Shown here in pieces: positions 53,589-63,470 of a DNA stretch of 64,000 nucleotides. Origin of the DNA: Cherax quadricarinatus (taxonomy: Eukaryota > Arthropoda > Malacostraca > Decapoda > Parastacidae); NCBI RefSeq assembly GCF_038502225.1, contig NC_091355.1, forward strand, positions 14,248,541 through 14,312,540, read 5' to 3'. Position 1 is the stretch's first letter. Each line of letters opens with the position of its first letter. Under the pieces are notes generated by a model. That model was not told the DNA's origin. It saw nothing but the letters and a program-made list of their open reading frames with translations, and did not search any database. The position numbers and the translations under genes are program-made.

Positions 53589-54429
53589 TCTAACTGTTGC
53601 ATATGTGTCTTACCTAACATTCACTGAGCTACATTTTCCTTCCTTTTTCATCAAAGACTGCAAGAAAAGAGCTCTTCAGATCATTAATTCTCCACGCACC
53701 AACACTACTCCCAACAAAGTTATAATTCTTCCCAACAGCCAGGTTGCACTGAACGTTTCTAAAGTACTTTCACAAGCTAACACCAGAGTCGCCATTGCTT
53801 CTAGCACTTCAATAAAGGATCTAACCAGGACAGAATCAAAGCAACACGAACCAGTCAACGCAGGAGTTTTCACTATACCCTGTGGAGGCTGTGACAAGAT
53901 TTACGTAGGTGAAACAGCAAGAAACCTCGACACCCGCCTCAATGAACACATTTGCGCACGTAAGAACGATAACCTGAACAACGCCTGTGTACAACACCGA
54001 AATTCCACCAATCATCTCATGAAATTCAGAGACGCCCAATTAGTGATAGTGATCAAAGAAACTAATTTCCTCAGACGCAAGTGCCTCGAATCAGCACTGT
54101 TCGCTGTTTCGAATACAGTTAAACAAAACAACGGCAGCTTCACCATCTCTGAAGTCTTAGCAAGAATCCTCCTGAAAACAGTAAATCCTGCCATCACATA
54201 GTCTCTCCTGTTATACTACACAAAGCACATTACAGAGAGTGAACACTGAAACAGGCTGCCTCTATCCAGTCTATATTTGTCCAACCTATTTTTATGTTAC
54301 CCAAGTAATAGCTTTTATATCTACCATATTGTATTACTACTACTACTACAACTTTTGTCACTACTACTACTACTACTACTAGTATTGCACCTCACTCTGA
54401 GCCTATATATACCCTCTGTGTCCATGTAT

Positions 54430-54485
54430 TGTTTGTAATGGCTTGATAAAGCTCCTGGAGAGCGAAACGTTGCCACAATAAAATG
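54430..54485 (+). ncRNA. Hammerhead-like motif in the PLE right end
   Basis: TTGATAA (54443-54449), GCTC-CTGGA-GAGC, GAAACGTT (54464-54471). Stem I TGGC/GCCA, then TTTGTA opposite AATAAA. Confidence 0.65.
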
Positions 54486-54514
54486 ACACATTAGTTGCAC
54501 TTGTGTCCTTTTGC

Positions 54515-54526
54515 GGGACTAATGAT
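54515..54526. repeat. PLE target-site duplication, right
   Basis: GGGACTAATGAT, identical to 50559-50570. Confidence 0.93.
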
Positions 54527-54835
54527 CATGCAATATACAGTACTTTAAAGGAATCCTTGAAAGGTAATGGACTTGAGCTGTAAAAAATCGTTGCACTTAG
54601 CACCAATAAATCCTCTATCATGACCTAGGTGGATATTGGGTACTAGTTAGATGTTTGTGTGCGATTGCCTGGAAATTTGTGTCTCATGCTGCAACCCAGT
54701 GTCTTGTCTAGCAATCTGGATTTTATAAGAGACAAATTCTTCTTCCACATGAGATTTTTAAGTCAAAGCTGCGTAACCGGCTGATTATTAAGTGTATCAG
54801 AGCTGTCTGACGTTTTAAATATGGATTGAAAAGGC
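54527..54835. other. Unassigned DNA between two PLEs
   Basis: No gene recognised. Confidence 0.5.
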
Positions 54836-54869
54836 ATGGTAAATATTACCATGACTACAAACTATGACT

Positions 54870-55108
54870 TAAGGTACGCCTCTGTCCTCCACAGAGACTC
54901 CACGGGGCATTTGATGAACTGGGATGAGGCACGACTCGTTGTCACTGAACCAGACCTCAGACGCCGACGGTGTCTAGAAGTCTCGCTGATCACCGTCACT
55001 GACACAATAGAACGTAACTCTGGAAACCACAAAATTTCTAAAATATTAGCATACATGATAGTCAAGCAAGCAAAGGACCACCAATCCAGCAACACAGGAG
55101 TCACATGA
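54870..55108 (+). pseudogene. PLE lineage 3, C-terminus of the endonuclease region
   Basis: Plus frame RYASVLHRDSTGHLMNWDEA, RLVVTEPDLRRRRCLEVSL, RNSGNHKISKILAYMIVKQ and a stop at 55106-55108. It aligns with CVQHRNSTNHLMKFRDAQLV ... NNGSFTISEVLARILLK of the 50.6-54.5 kb element, but at clearly lower similarity, so it is a separate lineage. The RT and the GIY-YIG motif are missing. No stop within the surviving 80 codons. It is followed, as expected, by a terminal region with a hammerhead-like motif and a CTTGTCGGTATT tail. Confidence 0.85.
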
Positions 55109-55207
55109 TCTCATTGTCTACCCGTCCTCATCCCAATATAGCATTCTCCAGGTCATCAAGTGTTACTCACGCCTCACTCTCCGCCTATATATACTGTCTT
55201 TCAACCT

Positions 55208-55261
55208 CTGTATGTTAGAAGTGATCAAGGTCCCATGACCGAAACGTTTTCTAATAAATAT
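55208..55261 (+). ncRNA. Hammerhead-like motif with G3-C8 core
   Basis: Stem I TTAGAA/TTCTAA (6 bp), box GTGATCA (55221-55227), stem II GGTC-CCAT-GACC, GAAACGTT (55241-55248). Confidence 0.6.
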
Positions 55262-55319
55262 GTCCTAATGTTTGCTTACGTGTTTTTTCTAAACCAACTT
55301 GTCGGTATTTATAACCAAG

Positions 55320-56466
55320 ATTTATACCACTACAAACTATACCTAAGGTTGTTAAGGCTTAGGTTGCTGATAGTGTCTTCGACTCGATCAATATCGAAGA
55401 AACAATTACAACAATGAACAGCCACACACACTGAGGTAGATAGAGTTGTTTGGGATTTAACAGATATAGAGCAATCATCAGTACACTAGCGAGTAAGAAC
55501 AATACATTATATCGTATGTAAAGTTTGTATCTACTAGTCTTGGCTACTTTCCTCGGTGTTCGATGCAAAATGAAGCGCCTTTTATATCTTTTAGGGAAAA
55601 AGCTAGCGCGTTTTTGAAGGTTCAGTGGCAACTCTGCTTCTGCAAGACTCCGCAACATACTTAGGATAGTGTGATTAGTAAACAATATTTAATGCCACTA
55701 TTTATAAAAAAATTCATTGTCTAGTGTAACTAAGATTATCATAGTCCAACTTCTGTTAACTTATAAATGAAACTCACCTTCCCATGATGGTAGAGGTATG
55801 GTAGGCTCACTAGCTAGGTGGTGCTTGGGATCCCAGGTGATGATGCGACCTCCAGCACCACCTGGGGTCCAACCCTGGAGGTGCTGCTGCCCAGACGGCG
55901 CCGTTATCTTCACTCATCGACACTTTTGGCCGTTGTTGTTACCCACTCTTATCGACTTATCTAAAAGTGCTTTTGACATTATTGACACTTTTCGACAATT
56001 TGTTTCTGACGTATATCGACACTTACCGTCTCTTTTCGACACTTATCAACGTTCTATTATCGATAGTCGACACATCGACATTTATCGTCACTGTTATCGA
56101 CATTGTGTTATCAACGTTCTGTTATCCAAACTGTAAATGACGATTCTGTACTAATACTTTCCTCCCGTAAGCTTGGCTCTGCCACGCCTTAATTTTATTC
56201 GCCATTGGGACTAACTCTTCTTGATCGTTAATTGTTGGTTTAAAGCCTGTAAACTAGACAAGGGTCATTAAGGCTGCATGTCACCTATACACTACCAGTC
56301 AAGAATACCGGGAACTATAGCAAATTCTTAAGAGTATATGCACTTAAAGGACGAAAACCTTTCGCTGTATATACTCATTGAAACGTCATGTATATATACA
56401 TATACGCCTCAGGGTGAATATACACAGCTACACGACTCAAGTTAAATATTCAGAGATACAAAATTC
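55320..56466. other. Unassigned DNA with a TCGACA-rich stretch
   Basis: 55915-56110 contains about nine TCGACA/TATCGAC motifs and one TATCGATA (56058-56065). No gene recognised. Confidence 0.5.
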
Positions 56467-56469
56467 TGA

Positions 56470-56557
<88 letters not shown>
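56470..56557. repeat. TA microsatellite
   Basis: About 44 TA units. Confidence 0.95.
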
Positions 56558-56562
<5 letters not shown>

Positions 56563-57754
56563 CAATGCTAGAATTGTATGCACGCCACTTTGTGTGTATA
56601 CACACTGATACACCCCTTAAAGTGAATATACCCTTGCCTGTTTATATACAATAGAGCGGCACAACGACCCTCGTTCAGTCCACTGACCGCCGCTTAACAC
56701 ACTGAGGACAACAGCTCAGTAAAGTTCTGCTTCAGAGCTCCGACGTTGTTCAGTGAACCACTCCACAAAACTGAGACCTGAGCATCTCTCTTGATACGAT
56801 TATTAGTATTATTCGTGCCAAGCATTAACATTCATGTATTCATAAACTCATCTACAGAATAAAATGTTACATGGAAAAGTGTCTGATGAGTTTGTGGTGG
56901 ATTGGAGGTCGATGTAATCCACAGGAGATTATTATTGTTACTGTCTGGATATTACGGAGTACTGTAAAAAACAATATTTATATAAAATAACGCTCCGTAT
57001 ATAATATTATTTTCCGTGTAGTACTGCATGCGGAAAGTGGACGTGTATTATTCCCTATAAGCGAAAGCGTTTTCTTCCTGTCAGTCAGGCAGTGGCCAGG
57101 ACATGAGCAGATGAGAGGTGTGTTTAGTTCAGTATCAGAGGGGTGGTCACGGGGTGAAGTCGTCATGTTTGGGCGATAGTTTGAGTAGGTAATTTTTTTT
57201 TTTAGTGTATGCTACAGGTGTTCGTGTTTAAGTACTCTCATGTTTATTTGTAAAGCCCTAGTATGCAGGGGCCTGTGTTCTGTAGAGTATTGACGTTTCC
57301 ACTGTAGGCTATGTAGCCTGCAGAAAGGATGGGAGGGGGGGGGGTGTCATGGAGCCTCCCTGTTCATAAATGTTCATTTATTTTGTTTAACTCATTAGTA
57401 GCAGTGTGCTAGTGAGTTAATGTGAACTGGAGTGTGGTGGCGTTTTTTTTTGGAGTAGATTGTAAGTTGTAAGTTACTATTATTATATTATATATATTTT
57501 TATATAGTCGAGTTTTTGTGTCCATCCTTATACAACGTTAATTATTTGCACTCATGCTTATATGCTGGCCCAAGGTTCGCTGTGTTTTCTGAGTAATTTA
57601 ATAACCTAACCTAGACAGCAGTGTGAGCAGCCTTTAGGAGCCAGGAATATTTTATTTAAGTTACGACATCAAATTCGTAACACTGGAGAACAGATACAAG
57701 TAATTAGATAGTTAATTGAGGTTAAAACGTGTCGACTACACTAGGATCACTATT
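56558..57754. other. Unassigned DNA, about 1.2 kb
   Basis: No gene recognised. Short poly(T) and poly(G) runs near 57191 and 57335. Confidence 0.5.
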
Positions 57755-57828
57755 TAGTCTAGGGATTCGATCCCTAGACATGAGTGACGAGAGTCGTGAC
57801 TAACCACTGGGCTATGGCTTAATGACCT
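57755..57828 (-). mobile_element. tRNA-like SINE head or tRNA pseudogene
   Basis: Minus strand A box TAGCCCAGTGGTTAGTCA (57797-57814) and B box GGGATCGAATCCC (57762-57774) with a CTAGGGAT/ATCCCTAG T-arm. Acceptor stem pairing is absent, so not a functional tRNA. Confidence 0.6.
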
Positions 57829-58104
57829 GCTTGAGTTTAGCGTTTCACCTAAATAATAATAAACATGAGGGTCATTAAGGCTGCATGACACCCGTTCACC
57901 AACAGCCAAGAATATTTTAATTCCTAAAATAAAGATTAAAGTAAACTCTTAATATTCATACACAGGATACATATACCTCTCGATGTGTGTAGCCTGTGTC
58001 CATGGATCAAGAGTCCCTCACCGGTCCCCTTGAGAGAAAAACTTGCAAATAACTCCTCCCACACAACCCAAAAATATTATTGTGACAGGATTTTCACTTT
58101 CACG

Positions 58105-58362
58105 TTGCTTAAGTGTGAGTGGAAGACTCTCACACTCACTTGTGAGAGGAAGACTCTCACACTCACTTGTGAGAATATTCCTTTCACACTCACTTTGCTT
58201 GTGAGTGAGAATATTCTTTGTACACTCACTTTACTTGTGAGTGAGAATATTCCTTTTACACTCACTTTACTTGTGAGTGAGAATATTCTTTGTACACTCG
58301 CTTTACTTGTGAGTGAGAATATTCTTTGTACACTCACTTTACTTGTGAGTGGAAGACTCTCA
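58105..58362. repeat. 36-bp repeat with internal inverted repeat
   Basis: Four to five copies of GTGAGTGAGAATATTCTTTG then TACACTCACTTTACTT (period 36), flanked by shorter GGAAGACTCTCACACTCACTT copies. Each unit contains GTGAGTG and CACTCAC, and GAATATTC is self-complementary. Both strands are open by periodicity. Confidence 0.88.
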
Positions 58363-58514
58363 CACACACAAAAGTGATGGTTTATATATTATATGAAAGG
58401 ATGGTAAGCTCTAGGTTTAGGCTCTTTGGATGCAAGTTTGCCAATATTCCAAAATAAAATAATACTCGTAAATAAATAGGTGACTTCCGTGTACTAATTT
58501 CAAAAAAAATTCAA

Positions 58515-58810
58515 AAACATTGGCATACATGATACTTAAGCAGCACCAACCCAACAACACAGGAGTCACGTGATTTCATCGTCTACCCTCGCCTCGCATG
58601 GGCCAGTAGGCCTTCTACAGTGTTCCTCCATTCTTATGTTCTTATGACATTCCTCAGGTCACGTGCGTCACATCTCACTCTCCGCCTATATATATAATGT
58701 CTTTCTACCTCTGTATGTTAGAAGTGATCAAGGTTCCAGGACCGAAACGTTTTCTAATAAATATGTTATAGTGTTTGCTTACGTGTCTTTCTAAACCAAC
58801 TAATTAGTTA
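58515..58810 (+). mobile_element. PLE lineage 3, 3' end fragment with nested CR1 tail
   Basis: ACAACACAGGAGTCACGTGA through CGCCTATATATATAATG to TCTTTCTAAACCAAC matches 55090-55300. A piece reading CCTCGCATGGGCCAGTAGGC through TTCTTATGTTCTTATG (58590-58648) is a CR1 3' tail lodged inside it. Confidence 0.8.
58721..58765 (+). ncRNA. Hammerhead-like motif with G3-C8 core
   Basis: Stem I TTAGAA/TTCTAA, GTGATCA (58734-58740), stem II GGTT-CCAG-GACC (one wobble), GAAACGTT (58744-58751). Confidence 0.6.
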
Positions 58811-58847
58811 ACCCAGAAGAAGAACCTTCGACAGTATTTTTTTAATT

Positions 58848-60212
58848 TCTTCCTCACTATCTCCTACACTCACTGCCTTAATTCCTCACTATCTCCTTCA
58901 CTCACTGCCTTAATTCCTCACTATCTCCTTCACTCACTGCCTTAATTCCTCACTATCTCCTTCACTCACTGCCTTAATTCCTCACTGTATCCTTCACTCA
59001 CTGCCTTAATTCCTCAATATCTCCTTCACTCACTGCCTTAATTCCTCACTATCTCCTTCACTCACTGCCTTAATTTCTATCTCCTTCACTCACTGCCTTA
59101 ATTTCTATCTCCTTCACTCACTGCCTTAATTCCTCACTATCTCCTTCACTCACTGCCTTAATTCCTCACTATCTCCTTCACTCACTGCCTTAATTCCTCA
59201 ATATCTCCTTCACTCACTGCCTTAATTCCTCACTATCTCCTTCACTCACTGCCTTAATTTCTATCTCCTTCACTCACTGCCTTAATTTCTATCTCCTTCA
59301 CTCACTGCCTTAATTCCTCACTATCTCCTTCACTCACTGCCTTAATTTCTCACTATCTCCTTCACTCACTGCCTTAATTCCTCACTATCTCCTTCACTCA
59401 CTGCCTTAATTTCTATCTCCTTCACTCACTGCCTTAATTTCTATCTCCTTCACTCACTGCCTTAATTCCTCACTATCTCCTTCACTCACTGCCTTAATTC
59501 CTCAATATCTCCTTCACTCACTGCCTTAATTCCTCACTATCTCCTTCACTCACTGCCTTAATTTCTCACTATCTCCTTCACTCACTGCCTTAATTCCTCA
59601 CTATCTCCTTCACTCACTGCCTTAATTCCTCACTATCTCCTTCACTCACTGCCTTAATTCCTCACTATCTCCTTCACTCACTGCCTTAATTTCTCACTAT
59701 CTCCTTCACTCACTGCCTTAATTTCTCACTATCTCCTTCACTCACTGCCTTAATTTCTCACTATCTCCTTCACTCACTGCCTTAATTCCTCACTATCTCC
59801 TTCACTCACTGCCTTAATTCCTCACTATCTCCTTCACTCACTGCCTTAATTCCTCACTATCTCCTTCACTCACTGCCTTAATTCCTCACTATCTCCTTCA
59901 CTCACTGCCTTAATTCCTCACTATCTCCTTCACTCACTGCCTTAATTCCTCACTATCTCCTTCACTCACTGCCTTAATTCCTCACTATCTCCTTCACTCA
60001 CTGCAGCGCTGTATAGCCCTTGTGGCTTAGCGCTTCTTTTGATTATAATAATAATAATAATCCTTCACTCACTGCCTTAATTCCTCACTATCTCCTTCAC
60101 TCATTGCCTTAATTCCTCACTATCTCCTTCACTCATTGCCTTAATTCCTCACTATCTCCTTCACTCACTGCCTTAATTCCTCACTATCTCCTTCACTCAC
60201 TGCCTTCCTTCC
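58848..60212. repeat. 32-bp minisatellite with 28-bp short form
   Basis: About 42 copies: CCTCACTATCTCCTTCACTC then ACTGCCTTAATT. Short copies drop four bases (TTTCTATCTCC). The short copies recur as adjacent pairs at about 59070, 59260 and 59410, roughly 170-190 bp apart, suggesting duplication of blocks. Interrupted by a SINE fragment at 60004-60061. Confidence 0.95.
60004..60061 (+). mobile_element. 58-bp SINE 3' end inside the 32-bp array
   Basis: AGCGCTGTATAGCCCTTGTG, GCTTAGCGCTTC, then GATTATAATAATAATAAT. Array sequence CCTTCACTCACTG lies on both sides. Confidence 0.85.
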
Positions 60213-60295
60213 CCACTGCCTCCGTCGTTCACTGTCTTCGTTTCTCACTGATTCATTGCATAAAACAGTGTCAGTAAGGGCAGTTTTGTGTTGCA

Positions 60296-60748
60296 CTAAC
60301 AGTGCTAGTGTTACAACAGCACCATTAGTGCTACACCAGCACCACTAGTGTTACACCAGCACCACTAGTGTTACACCAGTACCACTAGTGTTACACCAGT
60401 ACCACTAGTGTTACACCAGCACCACTAGTGTTACACCAGCACCACTAGTGTTACACCAGCACCACTAGTGCTACAACAGCACCACTAGTGCTACAACAGC
60501 ACCACTAGTGCTACACCAGCACCACTAGTGTTACACCAGCACCACTAGTGCTACAACAGCACCACTATTGTTACAACAGCACCACTATTGTTACACCAGC
60601 ACCACTAGTGCTACACGAGCACCACTAGTGCTACGCACACCACACTAGTGCTACACCAGCACCACTAGTGCTACACCAGCACCACTAGTACTACACTAGC
60701 ACCACTAGCGTCATACCAGCATCTCTAGTGTTACACTAGAACTATCAG
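60296..60748. repeat. 20-bp minisatellite
   Basis: About 22 copies of CAGCACCACTAGTGTTACAC with GTGCTAC and ACAAC variants. Confidence 0.93.
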
Positions 60749-60997
60749 TGCGGCACCGACACTAGGGATCAAGATGTTTATAGAGCCAATGTTACCACAG
60801 TGTTCCCTCGTTACATTTTGTGAAGACCGTGACTATTGGATGAAATAAATGCGAGTGCGAGAATATCGACCTTTTGTGGCCTCAATATCAATGTGTGTAA
60901 GGAAAAATATTACTGCGCGAGCATTATCGACGTAAATGAACATTAACGCTTGAAGGGTATCGATATGTGTTGGAAAAATTTGGGAAGAGAAAATATT

Positions 60998-61000
<3 letters not shown>
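60749..61000. other. Unassigned spacer
   Basis: Several ATCGAC/TATCGA motifs, otherwise nothing. Confidence 0.5.

Positions 61001-61079
<79 letters not shown>
61001..61079. repeat. GA microsatellite
   Basis: About 39 GA units. Confidence 0.95.
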
Positions 61080-61084
<5 letters not shown>

Positions 61085-61457
61085 TCGACGTGTCGTCAAA
61101 ATAAGATTGGTATCGACACACCTGGCAAGGAAGGATTACTAGGGGGCTGATATTGGTATACAGGTGAGTGAGAAATGGCTATGAGAATGGTATGGGCACA
61201 TAGTGGAGCGTGAATATTGGGGTAAACAACAATATGGAGCAATCCAGCGCCACGACCCTACATTACCAGGATATTGAATAGAACAGAGTTTGCATGTTAT
61301 CTAACGAGAGTAAAATTAATTTAGAACGTTGTTTATGGAAGGGGAAACGCAACTCTGATGTCTTCACGTCTTTGTTGCTGAAGTTCTCTGTACATGTCTT
61401 ATGTATTGTTAGAAAGTTCCCGAACGAGCTGTACGGGTTGAATAGCCTTTCTCCTTC

Positions 61458-61460
<3 letters not shown>
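61080..61460. other. Unassigned DNA
   Basis: No gene recognised. Confidence 0.5.

Positions 61461-61532
<72 letters not shown>
61461..61532. repeat. TA microsatellite
   Basis: About 35 TA units. Confidence 0.95.
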
Positions 61533-61787
<255 letters not shown>

Positions 61788-61805
61788 TTCACACATATAC
61801 AGGTA

Positions 61806-62147
61806 GTAGGTTGGTAGACGGTAGACGGCATCCCCCGTCCTTATACAATGGCAGGAGTGATGGTGTCTTTTCTATCTGATGAATACGTGAGATGAAAAAT
61901 ACATATTGCTACTTCTATTTACACCACGTTCATAGTACACATACAGTTGTGCATGTACATATATGTGCATACACACTCACCTGAGTTTCCTCATAATCTC
62001 TTAATAGTTTCTGTTCTTATAGTGTTTCTTTACATCTCCATAGGAAAGTGAGCGAGAATTTTTCCTCTGTAAACCATTAGTGTCGTAAAAAGCGACTAAA
62101 ATGCCCTTTCTCCGGTATAAATTACTAAAAGGACAGAGGAGAAAGTT
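61806..62147 (+). mobile_element. Second copy of the 38.0-kb non-coding retroelement
   Basis: Collinear with 38007-38407: GTAGGTTGGTAGAC, TGGCAGGAGTGATGGTGTC, AAAAGCGACTAAAATGCC. The RTE-like 3' terminus is lost. Confidence 0.7.
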
Positions 62148-62162
62148 TTAGACGTGGGTTTA

Positions 62163-62318
62163 GATGGCCGTGAATGTAGTGTACTTGTAAAGAAAAAATT
62201 GACCGTGATTGCAGTGTACTTGTAAAGAAAACACTGACCGTGAATGTAGTGTACTTGTAAAGAAAACACCGACCGTGAATGTAGTGTACTTGTAAAGAAA
62301 ACATTGACCGTGAATTTT
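62163..62318. repeat. 35-bp direct repeat
   Basis: About 4.4 copies of ACCGTGAATGTAGTGTACTT then GTAAAGAAAACACCG. Confidence 0.9.
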
Positions 62319-62336
62319 TAACCGAGAAAATATTTA

Positions 62337-63249
62337 TTGTGGTGGACCTAAATGCTAGAGGGAAAAACTGTTGTAAGGGGCATAGTAGGTAAGTTTAGGG
62401 TGCCCGAGGTAAATAATGGGGGACCTCTAATTGAGCTGTGTATAGAATGAGATTTGGTAAAGAGTAATACATATTTAAAGAAAAAGAGGATAACTAAATA
62501 TACGAAATACGATATGGGGCATGATGATTGCAGCTTGTGTGACTTTGTATTAGTAGATAAAATGTTGATAAATAGACTTCTGGATGTGTGTGTTTTAGAA
62601 GTGACAGATATAACAGATTATTATATAGTGGAGGCTACAGTGACAGCAAGAGGTAGATGGGCAGGTAAAAAAGAAGTGAAAGAATACAGGTAATGAGAAG
62701 GGGTAGAGGAGGTATAGGGTAGATTTCGGAATGCAGTGTTCGAGCGAGCAGCAGAAATTTGTGGGAAGAGGAAGGTGGATGCAGGAGGGAAGAGAGAATG
62801 GTGGTAATGGAGAAAGAGTTGGCATATGAAGAGGTTTTACAATGTAGACGTGATTGACGGAAGGAGTATACGGAGAGTAAAAGAGAGGTCAGAAGAGTGG
62901 TGAGGGAGCGCAAAGGAAGCGCTAATGAGAGAGTGGGGGAGATTTTATCAACAAATTTTGAAGTGTGATCAATAAGTTGAGAAAACCTAGGGAACAAATA
63001 GATTTATTACTTAAAAACAAAAGAGAGCTATCGGATGAGGTGGAGGTAATGGCAAGATGGAGTAAATATTTTATGGAGCTGATAAATGTTGATGAAGAAA
63101 GGGAAGCAGCGATTTCTTGCACTGGGCAGGGAGGTATAATACCTTTAAGAAGTGAGGAATACCCAGATATGAGCGTGGTTGAGGTGCGTGAGGCAGTGGG
63201 GAGAATAAAAGAGAGTAGAGTATCTGGGATGAATGGAACTGAATTTTTT
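62337..63249 (+). pseudogene. RTE-like LINE endonuclease and linker remnant
   Basis: Reads VVVDLNARG, then GKFRVPEVNNGGPLIELCIE, a stop, DLVKSNTYLKKKRITKYTKY, DFVLVDKMLINRLLDV and TDYYIVEATVTARGRWAG. This is the C-terminal half of an APE endonuclease (…DxNA, YxxVD, D-H replaced by TDY) followed by the linker to RT (EVMARWSKYFMELINVDEER and MSVVEVREAVGRIKESRVSG). Several frameshifts and stops. The usual catalytic SDH has become TDY. No RT core follows: the next sequence is the inverted 3' UTR of the same family. Same element type as 1467-2298. Confidence 0.75.
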
Positions 63250-63254
63250 TGGTT

Positions 63255-63470
63255 TTAACTATACCGGCAATCTCCCACCAAGGAAGTGATCCGACGAAGG
63301 AAACACTTTCAGTGTTAATAACTGTCTTGCCAGAAGGGCGCTGACATCAGAGTTTGGATGACCCTCCAAACCACAATATCCCCGTCCCTCCTTCGGAGTG
63401 AAGACACTGTGTTTCCCATCTCCAGGACTCAAGTCTGGCCAACCGGTTTCCCTGAATCCTTCATTATGTT
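63255..63470 (-). mobile_element. RTE 3' UTR, inverted relative to the adjoining fragment
   Basis: Minus strand AAGACAGTTATTAACACTG, TTGGTGGGAGATTGCCGG, and upstream AGTCCTGGAGATGGGAAAC and GGAGGGACGGGG match 2120-2298. Confidence 0.75.

Larger units (their letters stand above)
53075..53615 (-). mobile_element. 541-bp PLE-derived foldback nested in the PLE ORF
   Basis: Flanked by AACATTCACTGAGCT at 53060-53074 and 53616-53630 (exact 15 bp). Long inverted arms; the left side holds a tandem duplication of about 118 bp (GGAACAGTAGAGATGTGAAG at 53202 and 53320). The tail is at the left only (GGTATACAATACCGACAGG, 53088-53106). Confidence 0.95.
51760..54201 (+). pseudogene. PLE polyprotein: RT plus GIY-YIG endonuclease, broken
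   Basis: Penelope-type RT fused to a C-terminal GIY-YIG nuclease. In order: LTDYEKQALSLGLKF (about 51798), a frameshift and TAG near 51875, then DKGGGVVILNTSDY and MYGLPKTHK. RT motif A is SLDVTSLFTKVP (52462-52497), motif B' is YGMGMGSPISAVLANLYME (52620-52676) and motif C is RYVDD (52731-52745). A TAA at 52728-52730 sits directly before RYVDD. KPTNKNDLTHFYSSQ follows. The frame is cut at FTEL by the 541-bp foldback and resumes at TFTELHFPSFF. The endonuclease has GVFTIPCGGCDKIYVGETAR and RLNEH (53861-53949), and a DAQLVIVIKETNFLRRKC region; the VI duplication is a 6-bp insertion. No EN-less or Athena features. Catalytic residues remain; stop, frameshift and insertion make it inactive. Confidence 0.92.
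50571..54514 (+). mobile_element. Penelope-like element with inverted 3'-half copy
   Basis: Left half 50571-51720 is an inverted, 5'-truncated copy of the 3' half. Right half 51721-54514 carries RT, GIY-YIG endonuclease and the terminal region. Only the left end has the tail (TTGGTAGAATTACCGACAAT at 50582-50601). A 541-bp foldback plus its duplicated target is nested in the right half. Removing it leaves about 3.4 kb. Confidence 0.92.
54836..55319 (+). mobile_element. PLE lineage 3, 3' end
   Basis: C-terminal coding remnant, a 110-bp spacer with TCCGCCTATATATACTG, the hammerhead-like motif (55208-55261) and the tail AACTTGTCGGTATTTATAAC. A related 3' fragment is at 58515-58810. Confidence 0.82.
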
